Assembly: GCA_009746045.1 (NCBI GenBank)
Contig: RPFO01000246.1
Location: 515,642-579,641, forward strand
Origin: Mesostigma viride
Lineage: Eukaryota; Streptophyta; Mesostigmatophyceae; Mesostigmatales; Mesostigmataceae
Length of the DNA: 64,000 bases
Direction of reading: 5' to 3'
Shown: one piece after another, positions 10,798 to 23,600 of the stretch
Layout: each line of letters begins with the position of its first letter
Position numbering within the stretch: position 1 is the stretch's first letter
Position numbers and translations under genes: made by a program
The notes under the pieces: generated by a model
Told to the model about the DNA's origin: nothing
Database searches by the model: none
The model's input: only the letters and a program-made list of their open reading frames with translations

Positions 10798-12954
10798 TAT
10801 TGCGTATTCCAGTGCATCGCGGATGCCAAGGCCTGCCAGGCCCGCAACCAGGGCAAGGACATGTGGTACCACCTCGACCGGCTCGGCGGCCGGCGGCAGC
10901 GCACCCCGGTGGAGCATACGGGGGACGGCACGGCGCCGGTAAGCCTTGACCGCTGGTTGGCCCACAATGTTTCCTTGACCGGCGGGGCTCGCGCCCCCCC
11001 CCCGCCGCTGCACCCCGAGACGGCCGCCCGCCTCGGGGTCGCCGGACCCCCGCCGCCACCGGCGCCCCCCTCCTCGGCCGCGGACTACCAAGTCCCCGCC
11101 TTGAAGGAGGGCTGCCTTGCCACTGACGACGTCGTCCACCCCTTCACTTTGGAGGAATTGGACGGCGCCCTTGCTCGTCTGCGGTACGATGCAGCGGTCG
11201 GTGCCGACCACCTTTCTGCTGAGCTGCTGAAGACCCCTGATCTGGCGGTTAGGGATCTTCTGCTGGCGTTCTGCAACCGTGTCCTGCTCTCTGACGAGCC
11301 TCCGCCTGCTGAGTGGCAGACGGCCATCCGCGTCATGCTGTACAATTGAAGGGCTCTGCTGCTGACCCCGGCAACTACCGAGGTGTCTGCCTCCAGAGCG
11401 CCGCGCTGAAGGTCTTCATGCGCATGATGCTGCACAGGCTCCGCGCCGCGCTGGACCCACACCTGGGTGAGTCTCAGATGGGTTTCCGTAGTGGTCGTAA
11501 CACTGTCATGGCTGTGTTTGTCGCGCGCCGGTTGATGGAGGAGGTGCGTCGACTTCCCCCTGACAGTTTGCCGCTGGTCTTCATTTTTGTTGACTATATC
11601 AAGGCCTTTGACACGGTTCTCTGGGAGGCTCTTTGGGCCATCCTAGCTCTGGATCGGGTACCACTTGCGTTTATTGCTGCCATTCGCCGACTGTATGAGG
11701 GCTCACAGGCAGTAGTGCGGACTGCGGAGGGCACCACTCCACCATTCCGGATCCCCTTCACCACGGGGTGTGGCAAGGTTGTGTCCTGTCCCCATACCTG
11801 TTCATTATTGTCGTGGATCACGTCATGCGCCGGGCACGTGCGCGCTTTACTGCTCTTAAGGGGTTCGAGCCAGGCTTGGACATCCTTAACGTGAAAGAGC
11901 ACGGCGGGGTTAGACCGGGGTACCGCCTTGCCGACCTGATTTATGCGGATGATACCACCCTCATCGAGCGCCCCGAGCACATTCAGACCTGGCTGGACTG
12001 CCTGGGCCTGGAGGCGCGGGCGGTGGGGTTGGAGATTAGTGTCAAGACTGAGGCGATGGTGATAGGGGCCTCCAGTAAACCACCGCTGCCGCGCCTGCTC
12101 GACGGGACGGAGGTCCCGTTCCGCGACCGCTTCAAGCTGTTGGGGAGCTGGCTTCCTGACACCGACGACGATGTGGACACCCGCATCGCCCTCGCCTGGG
12201 CCAAGCTCCGTTCGCTCACACCTTACTGGCGCTCGAAGGGCCTGGACGGGCATGCACCGCAAACGCATGCTCTTCAAGGTCCTCGTCCTCACGGTGCTCA
12301 CGTATGGCGCCGAGGCGTGGACCCTCCCACCCAAACTGGCAGCTCGGCTCGACGGCACAGTTTACAGGATGCTCCGGCAGGTCCTTAACGTAGGTTTTTC
12401 CGAGCGTCCGTCATCAGAGTCTTTGTATCATGGCATGCCTCGTGTTTCGGACGAGATTAGGCAGCGTAGGATAGCATTTGTAGGACACCTTGCCCGCACT
12501 AGCCAGGTCGACACCACCCTTGGTCTGGCCGGCCCCCAGCGGCTTGGCCAGCCAGGGCGGCATATTCTGACCTGGCCTGGCCCCGCGGACATTCCCAAAA
12601 GGGTAGGGAAACCTGTCACCAACTACGTTCAGATGTTGCTGGACGACCTAGTGGTCCCAGCCCAGTTTGAGCACCGCATACACTCTCTCTCCCGTCTTTG
12701 GACTGTCATGCAGGACAAGACGCGGTGGAAGAAGATTGTCAAGGCGCACACGCCCGACCCTGTGGGCAAGCCACCTCCCCCCAAGCGGAGGAGGCGTTTT
12801 GATGAGTAGTGTAGTTAGGATTTTCTAGATAGCCTAGCGTTAGTCTAGTTCGATCACGCGGCTTCCTCCACCCCATCCATCATGGAATATGTGCTACATG
12901 ACCTCCCCACGGAGGCATGTTATAATTTAATTTAATTTAATTTTATTGCGTATT
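10798..12954 (+). mobile_element. LINE family C copy with target-site duplication
   Basis: A 5'-truncated LINE (10809-12943) flanked by the 11-bp direct repeat TATTGCGTATT (10798-10808 and 12944-12954). The 3' end has the hairpin CCTCCCCACGGAGG (about 12902-12915), then GTTATAATTTAATTTAATTT as tail. The 3' UTR contains CCATCCATCATGG, the site where another copy has expanded CATC repeats (52806). Confidence 0.8.
10809..12809 (+). pseudogene. LINE ORF2 (reverse transcriptase), three frameshifts
   Basis: The reading passes through 10809-11349, 11340-11780, 11768-12230 and 12225-12809 in changing frames, ending at TAG. The RT blocks are in order: NYRGVCLQSAALKVFMR, QMGFRSGRNTVMAVFVARRL, VFIFVDYIKAFDTV (catalytic Asp), then LIYADDTTLI (YADD catalytic pair). 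The C-terminal part is typical of LINE ORF2: LTYGAEAWTL, HGMPRVSDEIRQRRIAFVGH and RWKKIVKAH. The N-terminal endonuclease is missing because of 5' truncation. Related remnants occur at 29370-29510, 30440-30945, 52130-52735 and 55640-55860. Inactive as it stands. Confidence 0.85.
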
Positions 12955-13392
12955 AGACGCAGCATGCTTGGTCTGCTATCCCCCGACCTCTTTCTCCTTG
13001 ACGGCTCTCGAAACCCTGTATCGCCGGGGACCGCGTCAAGTTGCCGTTGGGCAGCCGCGACCGCCAAGCAGGCCCGACTTCATCCGGCACAAGTCCAGCC
13101 CCGCCGAGCTGAGCCCCTAGTGCACAGCGCTGGCGGGGCGCGGGGACCTTCATAATAACCCTTTCGGACCACCGGCGCGGGACTAATGAAGTCAACTATA
13201 CACCCCCGGGCCACACACTGACACGTTTAAGATGCTCAGGTTTAAGATCATGATACTCTGCATTAAATGTTTGACCTCTACTAGTAGTATAACTTAATTG
13301 ATTAATTGAATGTAGTAGAACTTCAGTAGAATCGAATCAGATCACCGTAGTAAGATCATTCAGGCGGTTAAGATCGTGAGCCCTATAGGCTC

Positions 13393-13420
13393 CCACTATA
13401 GTGGACCCCCACTATAGTGG
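13393..13420. repeat. Tandem perfect palindromes
   Basis: The 12-bp palindrome CCACTATAGTGG occurs at 13393-13404 and again at 13409-13420, separated by ACCC. Confidence 0.7.
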
Positions 13421-13574
13421 ATTGGTCGGACCCCAGTCTTAAACGTGTGTGGGGGGGTGTAAACTCAACTCAACTTGAAACTCAACCGGCCGGGCCGGCG
13501 CTCGCCGGCACCACCAGCTCAGTGACTGACCGAGGCGGCCGGCCGAGCCCTAGCGCGGGGCCGATAGCAAAACA

Positions 13575-13830
13575 GAACAGGCATTCACGCCTTAGGTTGG
13601 GTTCGAGGTTTTTAAGGGGTCAACCCAACTTAAGGCGTGAGCCCAACTTAAGGTGTGAATGATCATTCTACTAAATTCTACTAATTTGAACTAAAGATAC
13701 TTAGACATACTTTTCTGAACTACTTTGAAAGTTTTGGAATGCCGAAACCCTATTGGACCCAACTTCAGGCGTGAACACAACTTAAGCCAACCCAAGCGTG
13801 AATGCCTGAATTTTCTTCAAAACAGAATCC
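13575..13830. repeat. Dispersed and inverted AACTTAAGGCGTGA motif
   Basis: GCATTCACGCCTTAGGTTGG at about 13580 is the inverse of CAACCCAACTTAAGGCGTGA at about 13622. Further related copies follow to about 13810. Confidence 0.5.
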
Positions 13831-14682
13831 GAGGTATCCCAGGCGTCCGGAATCGAATCACTCCCGCCTACGGAACCCGGGTCGAAGCCCGTGAAGACTT
13901 TTGTACGCACGCGGGGGGCGCGGATGTTGCAGTCTGCCACAATTTTGCGGCGGGTAGAAGAAAGTTGGCTCTAATAAGGTTCTCGCCGGCCACGTCGGTC
14001 TCATGACTGTTCATGTCGTCATATGACATCCCATATGTGCACGTGCCTACGATGCTCCCAGCCAATGATGTCGACAGTTAACGTAGGTATTATTTGACTG
14101 CTGACGTTGTGTGATGCTGTACTCATTACCGCTTGGGAAAGTATCGGTGGACTTTCGGTATGGGTGACATCACAACGCCTTCGGATAGCATAAAATATCT
14201 CTGTCGCTCTCCAGGTGACGATAGAAGAAGCAACCGGGATTGGTTTTGCTGCAGGTGTCTATGCCTGGCCGCACTTAGTTTTGTCAAGCGTCGACGTCGA
14301 ATTATTGCCGGTACTCAAGCGTCTGCAGAATATATATTTGCCGGTGAATAAATATTTGTTTCGTGTTCGACGTAACTCGTACCCAGCTTGTGTGTGCGTG
14401 AAATCCGCCATGTCGTCGCGGTACTACTACTAATTATCTAAGGCCAGACAAATTTTCATGTTATTATGATTAAGTACGTAATTTGCGCGCTCATACAATT
14501 ATAATATCGCCGCAGTTGCTGTACATGTAGTACTGTCAATAGTGAGTTGCTGACACGCGGCGGTACGTCTCTAGCTGTGCTTATCAAGTACTACAAATTA
14601 ATTGATTATCAGTGCGCATCAGCGTCGCGGGATCGAGTCTTTACCGCGTCGTCTCGATCGACGTACGTATACGTGATCAATC

Positions 14683-17600
14683 ATGCCCGACACGTCCGAT
14701 ATTCAAAACAAAGTTGGCGCCGGCGGTTATCCTAATGCGCCGGCTTCGCACGATGCAGATACGGGGCGCTGCGACCTCGCCATGCATGTAGTATGCAGCG
14801 GCGCTAGCGCTCATATTGTGAAGCCCGATGTGGAGAACGGTGGCTTCAAGCCGTCGACGTCAGCGGTCATGCGTGAAGGCGCGGCGGCAGACATCACCAA
14901 TTCCCCAGGACAAACGCTCTGGGAGAAGGCGGATAGCTTCGTACATCAGAACAGGTAAGCTGTTTAACGTGTTAAGTAATGCATGATCAGATCTGACACG
15001 ATGACTAACTAGTTTATACCAAGTCGAAATCAGTGGCGATAGATTTATCTACTTAAATCTGCCGCGGCGCCAAGCTACCCACCTTTCGGCGCGTACAAAT
15101 CGAAACCCGTGCGCGCTGTGCAGGCGCCGGCGCGGCCGCGTGCCGTACGTCGATGTCCTCGCTCGACTAGCTTGCGACGGTCGATCCGGTCTAGTGGCGG
15201 TGCGGGACCGGGCGCAGACGCACCTGTCACCCGCCCCCTGGACCCTGCCACAAGTTTTCGAGTTTCATCAATATTCAACGAAACTTTGGTCGCACCGGCC
15301 GGAGACGCTGCTGCACCGTCAAGTAGTACTGCAGGGATAGCTGGCCGCTGCAGGGATAAAGAACGTTTCCAACTCTGACTAATTCAACATGAATGTCCGC
15401 CGCGTTCTTTGCAGCGGGTCAACAACTTGTTGGGTTTCTACGGGGCCAACCTACCATAACAGCCATTTACTGAATATAGCTATAAGTACGTACATGAAAC
15501 ATATCCGTGTCTTAATTCAACAATCTGGGTATATCTTTAGGGAGAGTTACATTGCCATTGTGATAAGCGTGGTTATATCTGTCATTCTTTGTTATTGCTA
15601 CAGTTATCATACCTTCATTCTGGACAGCCTCTGGCCATAACGTGCATATATTGCGTTCTCCGTCACTAGCTTCAATTGGCTATCTGCATGTGAGTGACAA
15701 CAATGCACGACAACCATATGCATACGAGCGGAAAGTAAGTACTTGCGTGTCATGCGCATGGGCATGCCATGAAGTACTATGCTAATCTCATTAGAAAAAA
15801 TAATTACACGAAAGTTACAAACATCGTCTGCATCATGCCCCAACCAATACGAGCGGGAAGCGTCATGGAATGCAGCACATCAGCACTTGCTGATCCTGCA
15901 GCTTTTTTCAATGCAAATCCTTGCCCGCCCTTGTGGTCCCGCGTACAGGGTGGTCGTGTTTGGCCGCAGCACCTGCCCCTTCTGCATCGAGGTGACGCGC
16001 ACGCTGGCGCAGCTGGGCGTCCCCTTCACCTACTTCAAGATGGACCAGATGGAGGCAGTGGGGGGCGAGCTGCTGGCCTCCCTCAAGGAGGCCACCGGCC
16101 ACAAGACCGTGCCCATGGTTTTCATCAACGGGGCGCTCGTCGGGGGGTGCGACGCCACCAAGGCGCTCATCGCCGAAGGTATCGTACCCTGCTGGTATGC
16201 TTTCATGGCATGGGGTCAGCTGCATGGCATGGGGTGAGCTGCATGGCATGGGGTCAGCTGCATATGCATGGCATGGGTCAACAGCATGGCATGGTGGGGT
16301 CAGCTTCATGGCATGGGGTCAGCTGCATGGCATGGGGTCAGCTGCATGACATGGGGTCAGCTTCATGGCATGGGGTCAGCTGCATGGCATAGGGTCAGCT
16401 GCATGGCATGGGGTCAGCTGCATGGCAATGATGGCATGGGGTCGTACGTTGCTGGATGGCATGGTGCGTCCACATTGGGATGGTCTGTCGACTGTGCATG
16501 CCTGAATTAAGTGACAAGGAGTGTGCCTGATCGAGCCTGGCATGCCTGTTGCAGGGGACGGTAGCTACAAATGGTTGGGACTGTGGTGTCTTGGAGAGGG
16601 TGTGGCCCCGCGTCAAAACTATGCTGTCACGTGCTCATTACTGCTGGCGCGCTGGCGCTGTGGATGGGCAGGCATGCGGGCATGCGGGCATGCTTAAGCA
16701 GGGTGTCCACCAGCAGCCCACAGGTATGCAGCATGAATGGATACATGATATATGAGCTGGCCCCTTCAACACCTGCATCTGTGTTGGGTGCTGGCAAGGA
16801 CGTTGGACTGCCAGCCGGCACAATGGAAGGAAACGAGGCCACCGTTTCCTGTCTGCCGTGATATGCACAAATATAGGCATTATGCGAGGCTTCAAGGAGT
16901 TTTCGTTTTTGTATGTACTTGCTGGGACCAGTATCCTCGCGTGCTGTCTTGAGCTGGTGTGGTGCACCAATGATGGCGTTTAAAGCCATTTGGCTGAATT
17001 ACGATCCTCCACAACGATCCTGTGCCACCACGTGGTGACCTCTTACAGGCAAGTTTGACAAGATGGTAGGAGACCTCGTGGCGGCGCCAGCTGGCGGCAA
17101 GCAGGGATCTGGGGCAGGCGAGACGGAGCCCCTGGTGCACTCGGCGGCGGTGGATGTGGGGTCGACGCGCCCGGTGGGCACTATCTTCGAGTTCCCCGAG
17201 ACAGTGGAGAATCGTGTGATTCGCATCGTGGGGTTTGAGGTAAGCCGCAACGCTTCTTGCAGCTGCGTCAGTTCTCACAGACGCAACGCTTCATACAGCC
17301 GCGGCGATTTGTGCAGCCCCATGGGCTGTGGGTAATGGGCTGTGACACGCTTGAAGCATTGATGCGTGGATCGCTAACGACAACGCGTACGCTGCATGGG
17401 GCTGTTCCCGTGCCAGGGCCGCTGGCTGAAGCGGGAAGCATCTCATGATGTGACAGGCGATGCAGCCGTCGCATGCACCCAGCGGTAGACCTTTTTGTGC
17501 ATTCCCAGCGGGAAAGCGCTCTTGGGCTTACCTTGTCTCCACTGCATGGAACCTTGGCTGGACTTTTTAACATAGCTGCCCACTCCGCCCAGATACGTGA

Positions 17601-20600
17601 CGTGTTTGCTTGCTCAAGTCCTGGGTGTCTCGAACGTGAGGACGGCGGACCGTTACCTTAAATCCTCATACCTTTTCCCCCCTCTCTGTGTGGTTGCGGC
17701 TGCCCCTCTATTTGGTTTGTGGTGGCAGACCTTTGTGGTCGCCCTGCTGCTTGCCATCTTCTACGACGGAAGCGACGCGTGGCACTGGGTGGCTGTCGGG
17801 CTGCTCGTCGATTTCTGCCTCCGGTTTTACGCAGGTATGTTACTCGTTTAAATTACCACGTGGCCAGACCCTCCTGTCAGTCCTAATAACGAGTTCTGCC
17901 ATGCTCAAGTGCTATGTAGGGCTTGATGGGGCGTTACATATACAAGGAGTATGTGGTACAACAAGGGGTTGATAGCATTTATCATGTTCAAGGACCAACA
18001 TGTATAAGGGGTTGAAAACATTTATTATGTTCAAGGACCAACACAGATAAGGGGTTGATAACATCTATAACTTTGGATGAATATATGCAAGGGGTTGCCT
18101 TGTGAGGTTGTAGACAGTTCCCTTTGTTGCATGCACACTTCGGCCCGGCTGGTTTGCACGTACACCACAAAACAGCAGCTGAAGGTTGTGAGCTCTCCAA
18201 GGCAAGGTCCAAACTTTGCCTTTGTTTCTTATAGAAGTTCTTTCTGTACATAGAAGTCCCTTTCATATGCATGTATTGATGTTTACGTGTGCCCCGTGTG
18301 GGCTGTTGCTGCCTAGTTTCCACTTACAGCTGTACCTCACCTGCACTAGGCTGACTCTCTTTGAGACCGTGTGGTTCGACAGTAAAAAGGTTATCCATTG
18401 TCGCTCGCAAGTGCTACCTTCATTGCTCCCTCCCTTGGTGTCAATTAAACAGGGGCCGTGTGCGGCTTTGGTGCTTAATGCTCTCAATTGTGTCGTGCCT
18501 TGTCGCAGGCGCCGGAATATCCCCCATGGGCTCCATCGCGCTGCTCCTGACAGCGCTGGCGGACCTCGCCCTACCCCGGTTGGGCATCCGCACAGGACCC
18601 CACTTTGTGGCGGGCGCGCCCAAGCAGTTTGCGGCCAGCGTCGGCATCTGCTTCTCTATCGTGATCGTCATCTGTGGATTCACAGGTGACAAAATCCCCG
18701 CCTGTGTGCTGGCCGCCGTGCTGGCATTCTTCGCCTTCCTCGAGTGGGCGTTCAACTTCTGTGCGGGGTGCTACGTGTTTGGCAAGGCCATCCAGTTTGG
18801 CATCCTGCCCGACACCGTCTACATGATCCACATCAACACCCTGGGGGAGACCAAGTACACCTGGGAGGACACGTATAAGCGCATCCACCCGCCCAAGCCT
18901 GTGCCGGAGACGAAGGTGCGTCGCAAGCAGACAATGGGGAGGCTGTGAGGGTGCAGGAATGGCCGGAGAAAATGGATGCCAGTAGAGCGGCACGCATACT
19001 TGCGTGCATGAGGGAAGCTGGCACGCGCAGGTATGTACAACAGCCCAGGAGGGAGCACTCTCTGTGTCCGTCACACATCCTGGTCCGTAGAATCGCTTTT
19101 TAATAGGCAGATCGGAGCACTGCCAGCTCTGATGCCGGTTCTAGTATGGAGTTTTCATGTGATGGCCGCATGGCCCGCCGACCCCCTCACTGCCCCCTCA
19201 CTGCCCCCCATGGCTTGGTATAGGCACGCAGCTGTCGATGTGCTGGCTGTCAGGCAAGCAGCGGTAGGCACACAGGAGGGGGGGAATCTGGGAAGTGGGA
19301 CATTTTGGCTGAGGACGTCAGGCGTGCCCCTTGACATCAAGTATCTCGGTAACTCTCCGCTAGAGGCATCCACGAGCACCCTTTCCCCCCCTTTCCCTAT
19401 CTCCCGTGAGCATACTCCTCCCCTGGGCAGTGCGGATCTTCGGCGGGTCTACCTGATTTCCATGGCCTTTGCCCCCAACACATGAACCTGCCCTCACGCA
19501 GCGATGACCCCTTTGCTCTCCCCAATGAACACATTCTTGGCCCACCACATCGACCCAGAACACATGCTTGGCCCACCACACCCACCCATGAACACATGCT
19601 TGGCCCACCACACCCACCCATGAACACATGCTTGGCCCACCACACCCACCCATGAACACATGCTTGGCCCACCACACCCACCCATGAACACATGCTTGGC
19701 CCACCACACCCACCCATGAACACATGCTTGGCCCACCACACCCACCCATGAACACATGCTTGGCCCACCACACCCACCCATGAACACATGCTTGGCCCAC
19801 CACACCCACCCATGAACACATGCTTGGCCCACCACACCCACCCATGAACACATGCTTGGCCCACCACACCCACCCATGAACACATGCTTGGCCCACCACA
19901 CCCACCCATGAACACATGCTTGGCCCACCACACCCACTCATGAACACATGCTTGGCCCACCACACCCACCCATGAACACATGCTTGGCCCACCACACCCA
20001 CCCATGAACACATGCTTGGCCCACCACACCCACCCATGAACACATGCTTGGCCCACCACACCCACCCATGAACACATGCTTGGCCCACCACACCCGCCGC
20101 CAGCCATACAAAGGCCACCCAAGCGCCACGACGATTGACCTCCACTACAAGGTCGGCAAGTCCTCCGACTGGGAGCGTGAGGAGTTCCACCTGGTCAAAC
20201 AGGCAAAGATCGGCTTCTTCTCCAGCGTGGTCGGCGTGGTGGCCATCCCCGCCATGTGGCGCTTCTGCAGCATGCTGCCCAACTTCCGCACGCCGGACCC
20301 CGTGTGGCAGACGACAGCCGTCATCTCGCTCGTGTACACGGCGTTCTTCACGCTGCCTTATGTGGCCAAGTGCATCTTCTATCCCCGCAAGGTGGGATAC
20401 CGCTTCGCACGGCCACCCTGGGTGGGCTGGGTCCTACTTTCCCCATAGGGAGGGAGGGAACACTTGCCCGGGGCTGTGGGGCGGGGACCGTAGACACCAG
20501 CATCATGGAAACTTGGAGGATGATTCACCCAGTGTTGCTGCCTGTTGTAAACTTCATGCGGTTGTAATCGTGGAAGGTGCGAAGCCAAATGGATTGCCGA

Positions 20601-23600
20601 AATAGCCGGTGTTGCCATCCACTGTCACGCAGCCCCAGCTGTCATCAACCAAGGATATCCTGTGGTTATCGACCTACTATCGTTTTTCGGGCATTCCCTC
20701 CCGTGTGGGATCCCACTTGGCATGCTATCGCAAGGCGGCTGAGAAAGCTGTGTCGATTGCTGACATGTTATGGATGAGCAACTCATGGTTCAAGTTTGAG
20801 AACGCGAACTCTTGACAGTCAAGCCACACTTATGCACTGAGATGTCCTAGCTGTTTTTGCTTCTTGCCCCACTTGCATCCGTCCCTTGCATCCGCTTGTC
20901 TTGCCGCCCACCCCCCATTATCGCAGGTGTGGAGCGAGTGGATGAATCCGGTGATGAACAACGTCTTCTCTGTGCCCTTCATGACAATAGTCGTCTACTC
21001 CTTCCTGGCGCTCCACTTCAACCGCCCCTTTGCCAAGACTATCTTCTGGATCGGCGCCCCCCTTGTGCTCGTTTTCTCCATCATCATCATGGGCGAGTGG
21101 CTGTCGCGCATGCGCCACGATGGCCACATCAACGGCGCCTACTTCATGGCGCCCGTGGGCAACTTTGTGTGCGTGATCATGGGCCCCATGATCGACCCAG
21201 ACTACATGAACATCGCCGTGATTTGGTTCGGCATCGCGGCGCTAATGACCATCGTCCTCTTCACCACGCTGTTCACACGGTGAGGTGCAAGGGGCCTGCA
21301 GGGCAAGCACAAAGAGCTGAGGGTTGTTAGCGTTCAGCGCGGTGATATACTTAGCCATCCCATCACATATACATTTGTTTATCATTATATATCCTTTATT
21401 TTATACTTTATCTATGTCATCACAGGAGCACCGATGGGCTCTCGAGAAAGTGAGAGTGCACGCTGACGGATGGGAAGGTTGGCAGCTTCTTCGGGAGGGA
21501 TATTTGTAATGTACGTATTCATTGTGCGTATTTACATGGCGATTTTCAGCGGTGTGACTTTTCAGTTGTAATTTTCGGTGCGGAGGACGCAACGGGTTAG
21601 ATTGCACTTTAGGCAACGCAAGGTGGGTGTACACTGGATAAAGAGAAGGTACTTTAATCAGGCTAAGTCCTGGTGAGTGGTCACAAGTATGAAAAGCGGC
21701 TTGGTGGCACAGAACTGCACCCGTGCATAACTCTTGCATCAATTGGTGCCTATCTATTGTATCTGCCGACTGACCAGCTTCTAGAGTCTATCTCCATTTT
21801 CATGCCTCCTGCAATTTCCTGCCAGAGAGCACGCTGGCACATACAGGACCCGTGCATGCCCGCGAATGGACGTGAATGCGTAGGCTTGCATTCCCCGCTC
21901 AGTCCATGTGGTGCTCCCTTGTGGACACGTGGCTGCCGAAGGAGCTGGCCGTTTGTGCTCACACTCATTTGTTTGGCGCCATATAGACAATAACCACCGT
22001 GTACACCATGCAAACCACGCCACATGCACCCTACGCGCCCTGCAGGATGATCCTGGGCCACAACATGGACTTCCGCCAGCGCATGTTCTCTGGCATCTGG
22101 TTTGCCGCGTTTGCCGTCTTTGCGGTGGCCTGGACGATGCTGATCGACCCGGTCACGCTGCAGGTGCGTGCCCCCACCATGCATGACACCAGGCACCTTG
22201 ATCAACCCCTGGGCTTGCTGGCCGCCTCGCAACCTTGGCACGCCGTAGACTCCCAACTGCAAGAAAAAGCTCATGGCTGGCTTTTTGTTTCCTGGCAGGG
22301 TTTGCCATGGGTAGGCATGGCCTGGATGTATTGCATGGAATGCGCAGTGGAAAGCAATGCGTCACCCCTGTAGCGCTTCCCTCCTAGCATGGATTCCACA
22401 CAAGGGTTTACCGTGGTATCTGGGTGTGATGATGCGTACCAGGATGCCTGTGTCAGCAGCCAACCTTTGAACTTGTTACACTAGAACACAGCTGATGGGA
22501 ATTTTCCTCTTACACCCATCACAATTGTGTTGTACGATCCTCTGGTTTGTGATTCCACCGCGGTGCCTCTTGTGGCGCGTCGCTACCTGTCGGTCTCTGT
22601 ATCGACAGACGGGCCTGGTTGGATGCACGTGGTGGCTGCACGTGTTTGATCGACGTGCATCCCCCGTTGGCCCCTCGTGCATGCATCGTTCGGTGTTCGG
22701 TGGCCTCTCTACCGGCATGTGCAGATGGACCTGTTTGCGCAGGCCCTCTTCTGGATGGCCATCGTCATCGCCCTGGTCCTCGCGTGGGGCGCATGGCGCC
22801 GCTTCATCTGGGCGGATCAGTTTGTGATGAACATGTGGGCGTTCGGCTTCCCCACATGCGCACTCGCATGGGCGGGCCTGCTGTACGACAACACGATCAA
22901 CCACATACTGTCCAAGGTGAGCGTTGCCAGCATGCCCGAAGCTATGAGCGGGCATGCGTGCCACCATCACATGGGCTATACTGCCCGAGGTGAGTATAGC
23001 AGTCCCACAGCGAAATAGGCATTGACCTGGATAGGAGGCCCCTTCAAAAAATGTAACCCCTAGGAATACAACTACTGCACATTTCAGCACTCACTAGCTT
23101 GATTTGCAGTCTTTTGTCGAGGCAAGACCAAGTCCCATGCGGGTCCTGTAGCGGAATGATGTACTGTCCTGACCCAGTGTGTCCTCTTGGTTGACCTGTC
23201 CATCCACGTGGAACACCAGCTTTGCGCACTCTTGTGTCCTCTTGGTTGACCTGTCCATCCACGTGGAACACCAGCTTTGCGCACTCTTGTGTCTTCTTGG
23301 TTGACCTGTCCATCCACGTGGAACACCAGCTTTGTGCACTCTTGTGTCTTCTTGGTTGACCTGTCCATCCACGTGGAACACCAGCTTTGCGCACTCTCCT
23401 GGGCAACTTGTAAACTAGCATTTCATGTCGCTTCCGCGTCGCTACCAGTGGGTCTTCTGTACGGGGTTCATCCCTTCTTGTCTTTATTATCATGGGCACG
23501 CCTGAATCCTTCCTGTTTGTTAAGCCCTGCTTCAATAAATGCTCACTTCATTTCTGGCCTGTTTAGGGTTGCGGGATGTCATTTTTTCCCTTTATTCTGC

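Larger units (their letters stand above)
12955..14682. other. Gene-free upstream region of the fusion gene
   Basis: AT-richer DNA with no firm gene. It holds tandem palindromes (13393-13420), a dispersed and inverted motif at 13575-13830, and fragments of an element ending in CTCAACTCAACTT (near 13456). At 14209 a CTCTCCAG acceptor precedes an open frame (VTIEEATGIGFAAGVYAWPH) that could be a lone exon of an unrecognised gene. The promoter of the fusion gene must lie here or upstream, but no core element is recognisable. Confidence 0.35.

Noticed and set aside
17597-17834. Earlier start of the fourth exon of the fusion gene (including QVLGVSNVRTADRY)
   Set aside because: Phase from the preceding exon does not fit, whereas the acceptor GGTGGCAG before 17729 fits phase and the DUF4395 pattern.
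19360-20190. Minus-strand frame of 276 aa with GGPSMCSWVGVVGQACVH repeats
   Set aside because: It is the reverse reading of the 30-bp intronic minisatellite, opposite to the real gene.
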